Assembly: GCF_020687385.1 (NCBI RefSeq) | Contig: NZ_JAJEQM010000008.1 | Span: 1-64,000, forward strand | DNA: 64,000 nucleotides | DNA from: Hominilimicola fabiformis | GTDB lineage: Bacteria; Bacillota; Clostridia; UBA1381 | Direction: 5' to 3' | Shown here: positions 50,022 to 60,373 of the stretch, in pieces | How positions within the stretch are numbered: position 1 is the first letter of the stretch | How the letters are laid out: every line of letters starts with the position of its first letter | Notes under the pieces: generated by a model | What the model was told of the DNA's origin: nothing | What the model saw: only the letters and a program-made list of their open reading frames with translations | Database searches by the model: none | Program-made: the position numbers and the translations under genes

Positions 50022-53000
50022 ATGAAAATAACAGATTCAATGATAAAAAAATCCTGCTCGGCGACTATTTACAAGCGTGGCTTGGAATACTTTAAAGAGG
50101 GCAGAGTTCATTTAAGAAAACGTGAGGATAATTTAATAACAGCCGTAGTTGACGGGGAAGAACTCTACAATGTGCAGGTAAGACTGTCTGAAAAAGGTGT
50201 AGAGGATTGTTTTTGTACCTGTCCTTATTTTGAAACGATGAATTCTGTTTGCAAACATATTGTTTCAACATTAAAGCAACGTCAAAAGGAACTTGACGAG
50301 GGCGCGGATTATGTTGATGAAAACGATAAGATTGCAAAAACGCTATGCGGTGAATTTGCATCAAGAAAATACGAAAAACAGCCACTATATGCAAAGTTTA
50401 CACTGCACATAAATAAGCACAATACAAACGGTGTATCGTATGCAATGTCTGTTGAAATCGGCGGTAATAAAGTACACGGTATTGAAAATTTTTTGGAATG
50501 TTATTTGAAAGGCAAGGAGTTTAAATTTGACAGATACACGTCATATAATCCCGCAGTAACGGAATTTCCGAAACATCAAGACGAGATAATAGCAATACTT
50601 GCGGAAACATACGAAAATCGTGCGGCAGATGTTCAGATGTATATGAAAGCGGCATATCAAACTGCTTTCGGCTCACTTGCGGCAAAGAGAATATTTCCAC
50701 TGCTGCAGTATGTTGATTTTTCTGTTGTATTTGATGGGCTTTCTCTGGGCAATGTAAGAATAGAAGAAGACAATCCAGATATAATAATTGATGTTGACGC
50801 AGGTGACGGCGAAGTTGATATGTCTGTCAGTGACAGAGGCTTTGCACTGACGCATGACGGTGAGTGGTTCTTTTACGAGAACACGATATACCACACAAGC
50901 GAAGAATGGCGTGAGTATTTTATGCCGATATACCATGCACTTGCGACGGAGGGCAGAACGCAAATCAGTTTTAAAGGTGACAATACAATTTTGTTTGCCA
51001 CTCACGTTTTACCTGATATACGCAGTAAGCACGGCGTTATAACACGCGGTATCGAAGATATGATTGTCGATGCGAAACCGACATTTGAAGTGTATTTTGA
51101 CGCGACACAAGGCGGTATAACTGCCGTTGTTAAGGCGAATTACGGAAGTATAGGATTACGTTTGCCGAACGATGTAAACGGTAACGGCAAAATCGTTGTG
51201 CGTGACTATGAGATTGAAAACGATTTGCTTTCGTCATTTAAGATGTTCAATTTACAAGATGGTACATTCATGTTGAAATCGGACAGAGAAATATATTTAT
51301 TCCTATCGGACGAAATTCCTGTACTTAAAGAAAAAGCAAAGCTCTATTATTCCGACAGATTTGCCGGTTTGAAGATTATGGACCGAGTGGATATAAGTGC
51401 ATCTGTAATATATAACAGCGGTGTTGATTTGCTTGAGGCTGACTTTGAAAGTAATCTGTCATATGAACAGATCAGCGGAATTTTAAGTGCGGTTAAACTG
51501 AAGAAAAGATTTTACAGATTATCAAACGGCAGTTTTATCGACCTTGAAAACAGTAAACAAAAGGATATTTTCAATTTGCTTGATCAACTTGATTTTTCTT
51601 TTGAGGATATTAAAAACGGTAAAAAAGTAATTCCGAAGTATCATGCACTTTACTTAAATTCTCTTTCATCTGTTGAAAAGAATGAAGAATTTAAAAAATA
51701 TATTGAGGAAATAAAAAATATAGAGCCTGTAATTCCGAGTGAAGTCAGCGACATTTTGCGTGGCTATCAAAAAGATGGAATGGCATGGCTCAGCCAGCTT
51801 TCTTATCTTGGCTTCGGCGGTATATTGGCGGACGATATGGGTCTTGGTAAAACGCTGCAGGTTATTGCGTATATTCACGGAATAAAACCCGAAAAACCGA
51901 CGCTTATCGTTGCACCGAGTGCACTTACTTATAACTGGCTCAGCGAAATAAATAAATTTACACCGAATGCCAAAACCATAATAGTTGACGGTGCAAAAGA
52001 GGACAGAGAAAAACTTATACAGACTATCGGCGAGTATGAATTTGTAATCACGTCATATCCGCTTTTAAGACGCGATATTGCACATTATAAAGAATTTGAA
52101 TTTTCGTATTGCTTTATAGACGAGGCACAGCATATTAAAAATCCGAAAACTATGAATGCAAGAAGCGTCAAGAAAATAAATGCGGAGCATAAATTTGCCC
52201 TTACCGGTACACCGATAGAAAATTCGTTGCTTGAATTGTGGTCAATATTTGATTTTGTAATGCCGGGATATTTGTATTCGGCACACGAATTCAGAAACAG
52301 ATATGAAATGCCGCTTGTAAAAGACGGTGATAAAATGACGGCGGACAGTTTCAGAGCGAGGATAAAGCCGTTTATGCTAAGACGTATGAAAAACGATGTT
52401 TTAAACGAGTTACCGGAAAAAATCGAGAACACAATGTATGCGGAGCTTACGGGTGAACAAAAGAAAATGTACACATCGTATCTTGCACTTGCGAAAAATC
52501 AGACGCTTGCGTTGCTTGGTGAGGGCGGTCAAGGTAAAATGCGTATTTTGACACTGCTTATGCGACTAAGACAGATTTGTTGTCACCCTACATTGTTTGA
52601 CGAAAACTATGATAAGGACAGCGGTAAACTTGATTTGCTTATGGAACTTGTCACGAATGCGGTTGAGTCGGGACACAGAATACTTGTATTTTCACAGTTT
52701 ACGTCAATGCTTTCAATTATAAGAGAGAGTCTGAAAAATGTGGGGATAGATTCGTTCTACCTTGACGGAAAAACTCCGTCTTACGAGAGAGCGGAGCTTT
52801 CCGACAGATTTAACGGCGGTGAAAACAACGTGTTCCTTATATCGCTTAAAGCAGGCGGTGTAGGTCTTAACCTGACGGGTGCGGATACCGTAATTCACTA
52901 TGACCCATGGTGGAATCCTGCGGTTATGGAACAGGCTTCCGACCGTGCATACAGAATAGGACAAACAAAAGCGGTACAGGTTATACGTCTTGCCGCAAAG

Positions 53001-53129
53001 GGTACAATAGAAGAAAAAATACTTAAATTGCAGGAAAACAAGAAAAATCTTGCAGACGATATAGTCCGTGTTAATACGGACACATTTAAAAGTCTTTCTA
53101 ACGAAGAAATACTTTCATTATTTAGCTAA
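50022..53129 (+). CDS. SNF2-family helicase with SWIM zinc finger
   Basis: A 1035-residue protein. A SWIM-type zinc site, CTCPYFETMNSVCKHI (about 66-81), starts the N-terminal half, which otherwise has no known domain. The Swi2/Snf2 ATPase occupies about 570-1035: DDMGLGKTLQVIAYIHG (Walker A), FIDEAQHIKNP (motif II, DEAQ rather than DEAH), ALTGTPIENSLLELWSIFDFVMPG, VFSQFTSMLSIIRESLK, LKAGGVGLNLTGADTVIHYDPWWNP and QASDRAYRIGQTKAV. Bacterial SNF2 proteins move along DNA and act on bound proteins or RNA polymerase; the role of this SWIM-bearing branch is not settled. The next gene follows in 19 bases. Confidence 0.9.
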   Translation: MKITDSMIKKSCSATIYKRGLEYFKEGRVHLRKREDNLITAVVDGEELYNVQVRLSEKGVEDCFCTCPYFETMNSVCKHIVSTLKQRQKELDEGADYVDENDKIAKTLCGEFASRKYEKQPLYAKFTLHINKHNTNGVSYAMSVEIGGNKVHGIENFLECYLKGKEFKFDRYTSYNPAVTEFPKHQDEIIAILAETYENRAADVQMYMKAAYQTAFGSLAAKRIFPLLQYVDFSVVFDGLSLGNVRIEEDNPDIIIDVDAGDGEVDMSVSDRGFALTHDGEWFFYENTIYHTSEEWREYFMPIYHALATEGRTQISFKGDNTILFATHVLPDIRSKHGVITRGIEDMIVDAKPTFEVYFDATQGGITAVVKANYGSIGLRLPNDVNGNGKIVVRDYEIENDLLSSFKMFNLQDGTFMLKSDREIYLFLSDEIPVLKEKAKLYYSDRFAGLKIMDRVDISASVIYNSGVDLLEADFESNLSYEQISGILSAVKLKKRFYRLSNGSFIDLENSKQKDIFNLLDQLDFSFEDIKNGKKVIPKYHALYLNSLSSVEKNEEFKKYIEEIKNIEPVIPSEVSDILRGYQKDGMAWLSQLSYLGFGGILADDMGLGKTLQVIAYIHGIKPEKPTLIVAPSALTYNWLSEINKFTPNAKTIIVDGAKEDREKLIQTIGEYEFVITSYPLLRRDIAHYKEFEFSYCFIDEAQHIKNPKTMNARSVKKINAEHKFALTGTPIENSLLELWSIFDFVMPGYLYSAHEFRNRYEMPLVKDGDKMTADSFRARIKPFMLRRMKNDVLNELPEKIENTMYAELTGEQKKMYTSYLALAKNQTLALLGEGGQGKMRILTLLMRLRQICCHPTLFDENYDKDSGKLDLLMELVTNAVESGHRILVFSQFTSMLSIIRESLKNVGIDSFYLDGKTPSYERAELSDRFNGGENNVFLISLKAGGVGLNLTGADTVIHYDPWWNPAVMEQASDRAYRIGQTKAVQVIRLAAKGTIEEKILKLQENKKNLADDIVRVNTDTFKSLSNEEILSLFS

Positions 53130-53147
53130 ACAGGAGGGCTGAGTCAG

Positions 53148-54794
53148 GTGAAATTCAGGGCGATTTTAAACGATAAGTATGACCTTGAAGAAATTGCACA
53201 ACGCAAACAATCGGCAAGACCACATCATAAAACTTTGATTTATTTTGCGGTTGTATGGGCGGTGCTTAATATTTTGGCGATTATTTATATTACAAAAAAT
53301 AATTATATATATTTTTGGGACGATTCGACGTATTGGGATATTGCAAGAAAAATTGCGTCGGGAGCGTTTAGTGAAGGCGGTTTTTGGCATAACGTCTATA
53401 ATTCCGTTGCTGAACAGGACTATAACTATATAGCTGGACTTCCGTCGGCGTTGATTGTAAAAATTTTCGGTGAGTCACGGCTTGCTTATGTTTTGGGACT
53501 TGTCAATTTATATTTAGTGACGTCATTTGCACTGGTGTATGTGTTGGCGAAAAAAGTCAGTAAAGCACCTAAAATTGCAGCGGTGATTTCGCTTATGATA
53601 TGTCCGTCTATGGTGTTTTTGACATTTAACGGATTTGTTGATATAGGAGGGCTTTTAGGGTGCCTTGTATGCTTTAATTTGTATTTTGTAAAAGATAAAG
53701 ATGATGACGCGATATGGCGGTATGCGGTAATCGGCGTATTGCTTGTCGCACTTATGCTTTGGAGAAGATGGTACGCGTTTTTCTCGGTATCGTTTATAAC
53801 CGCAATGCTTGCGGATTGCGTACTGTTTAAGAAAAAATGGTACAAACCGATTGTAACAATCGCAGTTGTCGGATTGATACTCGTTGTATTTTTCAGAGAT
53901 TTCCTTGTGTATAAATTGATGAAAGATTACGGCAATCTTTATTCGGGATATAAGTTTTCGGTGGGAACTGATTTGAAACTTATAACAAGATATTTCGGTA
54001 TAATATTTGTTGGAGTGCTTGCTGTTTCGTCAGTGGTTATGGCGGTTAAAAAGAAAGAAACAAGAACGCTGTTTATATGGGTACAGATGATAGTGTGCCT
54101 GTTTATGTTCCTTTCAACTCAGACACACGGACAACAACATTTGCTTTTATACATTCCGTCACTTATAATGCTTACACTTATATCAATAAGACATATAACA
54201 AAAGAATGGGCTTTGGTCGGAATATCGCTTTTGGCGTTGGTACATTCGGTGAATGTATATATTCCACGCACACAACCGCATAATATACAGGAAATTAAGC
54301 ATATGGCATTGATACCGAATTTTTCGATGCTGCCTGTATCAAGAGACGATACGGACGAAATTCTTGCGTTAAAGAAAAAAATCGACACAACCGTTTATGA
54401 CGGTGATACGCTCGGCGTACTTGCGTCATCGTTTACGCTTAATGAGGATATACTTATAAATGCAGAACCGTCACTCGGAGTAAAGTCGATACGTGATAAT
54501 TATATCGTGTCATTGCCGCAGGTAGATTCGCGTGACAGGGATTTGACACCGTTGTATACCGTAAATTATGTTCTTGTCGCATCTCCTGCACAGACGCACT
54601 TGGCAGAGGGCAGTCAGACGGTTGTTGAGGAGGCTGTAAACAGTTTTATGAATTATGCGGATATTGCAACGGCATATGAGGAAGTTCCCGAATGTGAAAC
54701 CGTTATAGACGGTATAACGATAAAATTATTCCACCGTGTCCGTGACGAACATCAGGCGGATATTAAAACATTTGAGGCACGACTGTATAAATAA
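53148..54794 (+). CDS. Membrane glycosyltransferase-like protein (GT39/ArnT type)
   Basis: A 548-residue protein with some 9-11 membrane helices between residues 30 and 405 and a soluble C-terminal domain. Just after the first helix comes YIYFWDDSTYWDIARKIASG, whose Asp-Asp resembles the catalytic motif of GT-C enzymes that use polyprenyl-phosphate sugars. The start is GTG with AGGAGG 12 bases upstream. It is probably cotranscribed with the SNF2 gene, though no functional link is evident. The GT2 enzyme at 9757 could make its lipid-linked sugar, but that is speculation. Confidence 0.65.
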   Translation: MKFRAILNDKYDLEEIAQRKQSARPHHKTLIYFAVVWAVLNILAIIYITKNNYIYFWDDSTYWDIARKIASGAFSEGGFWHNVYNSVAEQDYNYIAGLPSALIVKIFGESRLAYVLGLVNLYLVTSFALVYVLAKKVSKAPKIAAVISLMICPSMVFLTFNGFVDIGGLLGCLVCFNLYFVKDKDDDAIWRYAVIGVLLVALMLWRRWYAFFSVSFITAMLADCVLFKKKWYKPIVTIAVVGLILVVFFRDFLVYKLMKDYGNLYSGYKFSVGTDLKLITRYFGIIFVGVLAVSSVVMAVKKKETRTLFIWVQMIVCLFMFLSTQTHGQQHLLLYIPSLIMLTLISIRHITKEWALVGISLLALVHSVNVYIPRTQPHNIQEIKHMALIPNFSMLPVSRDDTDEILALKKKIDTTVYDGDTLGVLASSFTLNEDILINAEPSLGVKSIRDNYIVSLPQVDSRDRDLTPLYTVNYVLVASPAQTHLAEGSQTVVEEAVNSFMNYADIATAYEEVPECETVIDGITIKLFHRVRDEHQADIKTFEARLYK

Positions 54795-54851
54795 GACGGG
54801 CGCCGTCAAAAGTATTCTGAAATAATTAACATTTTGTTTACACTTGGCACA

Positions 54852-54880
54852 TTGACAACAATTTATTACAGGTTTATAAT
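54852..54880 (+). promoter_or_regulatory. Consensus promoter before the zinc-ribbon/Yip1 gene
   Basis: TTGACA (54852-54857), 17 bp, TATAAT (54875-54880): a full consensus match. A GC-rich GACGG/CCGTC palindrome at about 54797-54809 lies upstream. Confidence 0.75.
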
Positions 54881-54913
54881 TTATATATACTTAAATTATG
54901 AAAGGGTGTATAT

Positions 54914-55834
54914 ATGAGAAGCTGTATATATTGCGGCAGAGAACTTGAAAAAGGCGAAGTTTGCGATTGTCCGCAGAGTGTTGCACACAGAGCGGGGAAA
55001 CAGCAATCATCTGCCGAAAGAAAAAACGAAACAAAAACAGAAGACAAAAAATCGGATAAAAAACAAGAGAAAACACAGGCTAATTACAGTAATCCGTATA
55101 AAACCGAAACTTCTTACAAAACAGGCTATGCCGGAACGGAAAGCAAGTTTGAAAGAGCAAAGATAAAGCATAAGGCGAGAAAAGCGGCAAGGAAAGCTAA
55201 AGCAACAAGAACGTCAAATATCAATCCGAAAGGATTTTTCGGTGAGTTGGGAAGATATATCGTGAGATTTATAAAATCACCGATTGACACAATTTCCAAT
55301 CCGCCACATCTCGGAAAAGCGGCAATAATGACTATTGCGGCACTTCAAGGCGTTGTATTGTGGCTGTGTATGTTCTTTATATTAAGAGGCGGCGGAGTAG
55401 GACCGCTTAAAATATTGACGTCACTTATGAATTTTAACGGCGGTGCAGGTTACAGTCTTGTATTGCAAATCATACTTTGTATGGTATCCGGTGCGATAAG
55501 CGGAGTGATTTTATTTTTCTTGTATTCGGGAATATTTTGGCTTATCAATAGATTTGTAATGCGTCTTAAAACGGCATATTGGGAATTTTCAATACGTCTT
55601 GCGTCAACGTGGATACCGTTTACGGCAATATGTGCAATCGGCGTAATTCTCAGTATGTTGTCACCTGTAACGCTTATGATATTGATTTTGTGCGGCGCGG
55701 TCAGCGTGGCGGTGCTTACCTATGAGGCACTGCGCACAGAATGGATTTCTAAATCACCAAGTCAGGTATTGTATGCAATGATGCTTGGATATTTCGTATT
55801 CTTCACTGTTGTATGCTATTTAATTACCATATAA
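54914..55834 (+). CDS. Zinc-ribbon and Yip1-type membrane protein
   Basis: 306 residues. The N-terminus is a small zinc ribbon ([16 protein letters not shown]). It is followed by about 85 residues of very polar, basic, low-complexity sequence ([34 protein letters not shown]), then a C-terminal part with five hydrophobic segments resembling the YIP1 family. Similar proteins are common in clostridia and have no established function. It has its own strong promoter and precedes ridA by 28 bases. Confidence 0.72.
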   Translation: MRSCIYCGRELEKGEVCDCPQSVAHRAGKQQSSAERKNETKTEDKKSDKKQEKTQANYSNPYKTETSYKTGYAGTESKFERAKIKHKARKAARKAKATRTSNINPKGFFGELGRYIVRFIKSPIDTISNPPHLGKAAIMTIAALQGVVLWLCMFFILRGGGVGPLKILTSLMNFNGGAGYSLVLQIILCMVSGAISGVILFFLYSGIFWLINRFVMRLKTAYWEFSIRLASTWIPFTAICAIGVILSMLSPVTLMILILCGAVSVAVLTYEALRTEWISKSPSQVLYAMMLGYFVFFTVVCYLITI

Positions 55835-55862
55835 ATTTTATAAAACGAGAGGAATGGTACAA

Positions 55863-56234
55863 ATGAAAGAAACAAAGACAAACAATGCTCCGGCTGCAAT
55901 CGGACCTTATTCACAGGCAATAACTGTCGGAAATATGCTGTTCACATCGGGACAAATTCCGATTAACCCTGCAACAGGCGATATTCCTGAAGGTGTTGAA
56001 GCACAGGCAGAACAGGCACTTACAAACGTAAAGAACCTTATCGAAGCTGCCGGCGGAAGTATTGAAAATGTTGTAAAGACAACAGTATTTATTAAGGATA
56101 TGAATGACTTTGCAAAGATTAACGAAGTATACGCTAAATATTTTACAGAGCCTTATCCGGCTCGTTCATGCGTAGAAGTCGCAAGACTTCCGAAGGACGT
56201 ACTTCTTGAAGTTGAAACTATTGTAGAATTATAA
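55863..56234 (+). CDS. ridA: RidA-family enamine/imine deaminase
   Basis: RidA hydrolyses reactive enamines and imines formed by PLP enzymes. It has about 123 residues: [28 protein letters not shown] at the start, [26 protein letters not shown] in the middle, and [25 protein letters not shown] at the end, with the catalytic Arg in PARSCVEV. I take ATG at 55863 (AGAGGA nine bases upstream) over ATG at 55854, which overlaps that site. It ends at a strong terminator. Confidence 0.93.
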   Translation: MKETKTNNAPAAIGPYSQAITVGNMLFTSGQIPINPATGDIPEGVEAQAEQALTNVKNLIEAAGGSIENVVKTTVFIKDMNDFAKINEVYAKYFTEPYPARSCVEVARLPKDVLLEVETIVEL

Positions 56235-56249
56235 TAAAACAACAAATTA

Positions 56250-56280
56250 AAAGGTCTGTGGTAAAGCCACAGACCTTTTG
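56250..56280. terminator. Bidirectional terminator between ridA and the small membrane protein
   Basis: AAGGTCTGTGG, loop TAAAG, CCACAGACCTT and TTT, with As on the other side. Confidence 0.85.
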
Positions 56281-56289
56281 TATTAATTT

Positions 56290-56649
56290 TTATTGAACAC
56301 CGATTCTCGGTGAAATAGGTGAAGTAGGAGATACTGACGGAGCAGGTGAGCCTGACGGCAGTGTCGGTTCAATCGTCGGCATAGCCTCAAGTTCTGCGTG
56401 AAGTGAATCTATTTCTTCCTGCATTTGTGCAATCTGGTCGTTAAGTTCGTTTACCTTTAACTTTAATTCCGTATTTTCTTGAATCGCGTCGGCTATTTGG
56501 TTGGATTTGTCGCTGTTACTTCCAACTGTAATACCTATATAAAATATAAATGCAAGCATTAAAACCGCAATACAAATCAAGGCGATAATAATTTTTTTGC
56601 CTTTTCTGTTTTTATTTCTGTTTATATTCAAATTGCCGTAGTTTGACAT
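56290..56649 (-). CDS. Small membrane protein with coiled coil
   Basis: 119 residues: a basic N-terminus (NRNKNRKGKK), one membrane helix (about 19-41), a coiled coil (ENTELKLKVNELNDQIAQMQEEIDSLHAELEAM, about 58-90), and a Pro/Ser/Thr-rich end (PSGSPAPSVSPTSPISP). The GAGGTGAT site before the ATG is good. It follows addA by 22 bases and may share its transcript. The plan resembles small cell-division or surface proteins such as FtsL/FtsB, but no family signature is seen. Confidence 0.65.
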   Translation of the reverse strand: MSNYGNLNINRNKNRKGKKIIIALICIAVLMLAFIFYIGITVGSNSDKSNQIADAIQENTELKLKVNELNDQIAQMQEEIDSLHAELEAMPTIEPTLPSGSPAPSVSPTSPISPRIGVQ

Positions 56650-56671
56650 TATATCACCTCAAAAATATTTA

Positions 56672-59600
56672 CTAATCTAATTTTACCACACTTTGCGGAG
56701 AAAATAAATACAAATATTTATCTTTTACAGATTTTTTTAAGATTTTTTCCATGGCACGTGCATAAAGAATTAATTGCTTTTCGTATTTTTTTGCAACTGC
56801 AAGTTGTTCTGCTTTAGAAGTGCATTTGTCGGTTTTGTAATCGACAAGGATTATATCACCGTTTTTATCCTCAAAGTATAAGTCAATAATACCTTGTAAA
56901 ATAATCTGTTCGTTTCTGTACTCGTCCGGTAAAGTGTTGTCGTATTCATATGCCGGAATTGATATTTCAAAAGGACTTTCACGATATACTTTTTTGGCAC
57001 TTAAAACTTCTTTACCCATATCGCTTTTCCAAAAGCTTGTGACATTTTTGCATATCATATCGGCTATATTTTTATCCGAAACAACATTGCTGTCAATCTG
57101 ACCGTCATTTGTGACGCGGACAAGCTCGGATGCGACAAAGTCGGCGTAATTGTTTTCGGTAAGCGTCTTAATCTTTTCAATATCGAAAAATGCCATAAGC
57201 TGATGGTGCGCCGTACCGATTTGTGTACCGAGTTTTTCTGTACGCATAAAGTCAGGTTTTTGCATCATATAAATAGGCTCGTATTCAACGTCGCTTTTTC
57301 GTGTAAGTTCTTCTTCCGCCATTTCTTTTATTGCCGTTACGGATGTTTTTGTCGGAATGTTGCCGGATTGCGGACGTTCATAATGAAATTCAAGGAGCTT
57401 TTGCACTTTTTCACGCATTTCATCAATGTTTTTGACCTTTATCGTTTCTTGTTTTTCTTTGATGACGTCCGATACAGTGGTTTTGGCAAGAAATCTTGGT
57501 ATGAAATTCCAGTGATTTAACGATATGCCTATTGACGGAATCAGCCAATCGGAATATTTTTTTGCATTTGATGCGATGATGTACTTTGGCATTGTCTTTG
57601 CATTATATACTGCTTCTTGGATTTTTTGATTAAACTCATTTTCATCTTTGTATTTGTCGGACGAAACAATAATTAATTTTTCTTTTGCACGAGTCATTGC
57701 GACATACAAAAGACGCAATTCTTCCGAAAGCGTTTCGGATTGATTTTGTCGCTTTATATATTTTGTAAACATCAGCTTTTTTAAATATAAATTTTCATAA
57801 TTTATATAATCAATGCCGATCCCCAAATCTTTGTGAAGTTGTATTCTGTGTTCCTCCGTAGGTTTTGCGGCAAGCATATTTTTAGTTGTGCGCATAATAA
57901 ATACGACAGGAAATTCAAGACCTTTGCTTTTGTGTATTGTCATAATTCGTACAACATTGTGGTTTTCATTGATAAGCTGAGCGCCGCTTAAATCTTCGTT
58001 TCTCTTTTCAATTCTTTCGATATATCGAATGAAGTTGAAGATCCCCTTAAAGCCCGATTCCTCATACTTTCTTGCACGTTCATATAAAAGTTTTAAATTT
58101 GCCTGTGCCTCGTCACCGCCTTCGAGAGCACCCATAAAGTCGTAAAAACCCGTTTCTTCATACAACGTCCAAATCAACGCGGAGATTGACTTCATCTTAA
58201 CATATCCGCGCCAACGGTCAAGGTCTTTTAGAAAGCTCTTGCATTTTTTTGAAAGTTTCTGTTCTTCTTTCGTCAAATCATCGGAAGACGGTTTATAATA
58301 TTTTACGGCATTGTAAAAAGATGAGGTTCTGTTTTCAAGTCTGATTTTTGAAAGTTCGTTTTCGGTAAAATTACCTATCGGTGAACGCATAACGCTTACA
58401 AGCGGAATATCCTGAATGTGATTGTTGATAAGTGAAATAAGTGTAAGCATAAGCTTTATCTCACGTTTTTCAAAATATTCTTCCTTTTGCAAAAATGACG
58501 GTATGTTGTTTGATTCTAATATTTCCTGCAAAAGTTCGCCGTTTACTTTTGTCGAACGCATAAGAACGACTATATCGCTGTACTTCAAATCACGATATTT
58601 TCCGTTGCCGTCATAAACCTTGAAATGACTGTCAACAAGCTCTTTTATTCTGTTTGCCACGGTAACTGCCTCAAGATAATCGGAAGAAGATTCTTTTGAA
58701 TCCTTCGATTTTCCGATACAGTAAAATTCGGATTTGTAGTCATTCCGGGCATTTTCGGCGGTGTTTATATAACATTCGCGGCTTTCTTCACGCTGCAAAG
58801 CGGCAGTGTCGTTGTAATCAACGTCACCGACATCCTGCGACATATTAAATCTGAACACGTCATTTATACTGTCGATAACCTGCATACGACTTCTGAAGTT
58901 CTGTGAAAGGTGTATAATTTCGATTTCATCACTGTCAAGGCTGTATTTTTTCTTGAAAATAGTCGGATCACCGCCGCGAAAACGATATATACTTTGCTTT
59001 AAGTCGCCGACCATAAACATATTTTTATTATCTCTTGAAATAAGCGTGAAAATCGAATCCTGTAAGCCGTTTGTATCTTGATATTCATCTATAAGTATTT
59101 CGTTATATTTCAGCGAATATTCGTTTCTTATATTCTCATTTTCGCTGAAAAGACGATAGGCAAGATGTTCAATATCGGAGAATGTTTTGACGTTCTTTTT
59201 TGCTTTTGCATTCTCATAAAGTTCCGAGAACAAAACCGTTATCCAAACAATATCGTCAATCGTTTGTTTCAATTCTTCCGAGTGAACATACTTGTTAAAT
59301 TGCTCGGCAGTGCCGTTAGGCAAGTAAGATGTACTGCTAAGTAAATCTTCACGCATAGAGTTATATTTGTTCGAGTAATACTGCCACTCTTCAATCGGCG
59401 ATTCAGCTTTTTTGTATGCTCTTACGGCTGTTCCAAGCTTTGTTTTGGCGATGTAAGTATCGTATGCTGAGCCGACTTCGTCAAATGATTCAGCTGATTT
59501 TAATGCTTTTACACTGTCGGCGCATATACATATGTACTCCCACATTTTTCCCCAATATTGCTCACATTCAGGAATACAAACCGGCGGTACGGAAGTATCT

Positions 59601-60373
59601 GTATCGGGATATACTTTCTTTACAATCCCAATCATTTCTTTTATCAGCTTGTCCCAAAATTCGCCGTGATGTTTTAAAATGTTCTCTTTGTGGACTGATA
59701 AAAATATTTCCTTAAACCATATACTTTGCGACATGTTATTGTCATACATAGCCGCTTTGTCGTAAAGCCATTTTATCGGATCGGGGAATGACTGTATAAA
59801 GTTGTAAAGTTTGCGTATAACTTTTTTCAATCCCTCGTCATCGCGGTTTGATGCGTAAGTTGTTACAAGGTGTTGAAAACGATTTTTGTTTTCTTCGTTT
59901 TCTGTTTCGTAAAGTGCCGCGAATAAATCGGTTAATGTATCGTCAATGAGCATTTTGTCCTCGTTGGTGTCCATAATGCTGAAATTCGGATCAATACCTA
60001 AAACGTGAAAATTGTTTTTGACCACACGTAAACAAAATGCGTCGATTGTGTTAATATCCGCACCTGCTGTAAGGTGCATTTGTTCTTTTAAATATTTGCT
60101 TTGTGCAATATCGCCGTTTTCAAGTGCCTCACGATATGATTTGTTAATTCTGTTTATAATTCTTTCTTTCATTTCGGTAGCCGCCGCCTCCGTAAACGTT
60201 GCTACCAATATACTGTCTATCGGAAAAGGGTTTTCGGAGTTGGTTATAAGATTTACGATACGTTCGACAAGTACCGCCGTTTTACCAGAGCCTGCGGCGG
60301 CGGAAACAAGTATGTTTTTCTTGCCTGACGGCTCATATATCGCTTTTTCTTGTTCTTTTGTCCAATTAGGCAT
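56672..60373 (-). CDS. addA: ATP-dependent helicase/nuclease AddA
   Basis: Helicase-nuclease subunit of AddAB, which processes double-strand DNA breaks for recombination. About 1233 residues. Walker A is VSAAAGSGKTAVLVERI (about 25-41); TFTEAAATEMKERI, DEYQDTN, GDLKQSIYRFRGGDP and VRIMTIHKSKGLEFPVVF are UvrD-type helicase motifs. The C-terminal RecB-like nuclease has ILVDYKTDK. I take ATG at 60373 (AAGGAG nine bases upstream) over TTG at 60382. It overlaps addB by 8 bases. Length matches the family. Confidence 0.95.
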   Translation of the reverse strand: MPNWTKEQEKAIYEPSGKKNILVSAAAGSGKTAVLVERIVNLITNSENPFPIDSILVATFTEAAATEMKERIINRINKSYREALENGDIAQSKYLKEQMHLTAGADINTIDAFCLRVVKNNFHVLGIDPNFSIMDTNEDKMLIDDTLTDLFAALYETENEENKNRFQHLVTTYASNRDDEGLKKVIRKLYNFIQSFPDPIKWLYDKAAMYDNNMSQSIWFKEIFLSVHKENILKHHGEFWDKLIKEMIGIVKKVYPDTDTSVPPVCIPECEQYWGKMWEYICICADSVKALKSAESFDEVGSAYDTYIAKTKLGTAVRAYKKAESPIEEWQYYSNKYNSMREDLLSSTSYLPNGTAEQFNKYVHSEELKQTIDDIVWITVLFSELYENAKAKKNVKTFSDIEHLAYRLFSENENIRNEYSLKYNEILIDEYQDTNGLQDSIFTLISRDNKNMFMVGDLKQSIYRFRGGDPTIFKKKYSLDSDEIEIIHLSQNFRSRMQVIDSINDVFRFNMSQDVGDVDYNDTAALQREESRECYINTAENARNDYKSEFYCIGKSKDSKESSSDYLEAVTVANRIKELVDSHFKVYDGNGKYRDLKYSDIVVLMRSTKVNGELLQEILESNNIPSFLQKEEYFEKREIKLMLTLISLINNHIQDIPLVSVMRSPIGNFTENELSKIRLENRTSSFYNAVKYYKPSSDDLTKEEQKLSKKCKSFLKDLDRWRGYVKMKSISALIWTLYEETGFYDFMGALEGGDEAQANLKLLYERARKYEESGFKGIFNFIRYIERIEKRNEDLSGAQLINENHNVVRIMTIHKSKGLEFPVVFIMRTTKNMLAAKPTEEHRIQLHKDLGIGIDYINYENLYLKKLMFTKYIKRQNQSETLSEELRLLYVAMTRAKEKLIIVSSDKYKDENEFNQKIQEAVYNAKTMPKYIIASNAKKYSDWLIPSIGISLNHWNFIPRFLAKTTVSDVIKEKQETIKVKNIDEMREKVQKLLEFHYERPQSGNIPTKTSVTAIKEMAEEELTRKSDVEYEPIYMMQKPDFMRTEKLGTQIGTAHHQLMAFFDIEKIKTLTENNYADFVASELVRVTNDGQIDSNVVSDKNIADMICKNVTSFWKSDMGKEVLSAKKVYRESPFEISIPAYEYDNTLPDEYRNEQIILQGIIDLYFEDKNGDIILVDYKTDKCTSKAEQLAVAKKYEKQLILYARAMEKILKKSVKDKYLYLFSPQSVVKLD

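Noticed and set aside
50022-56234. A defence island around the SNF2 helicase
   Set aside because: The neighbours are a glycosyltransferase, a Yip1-like protein and RidA; there is no nuclease, methylase, toxin or phage gene, and AddAB is a housekeeping repair complex.
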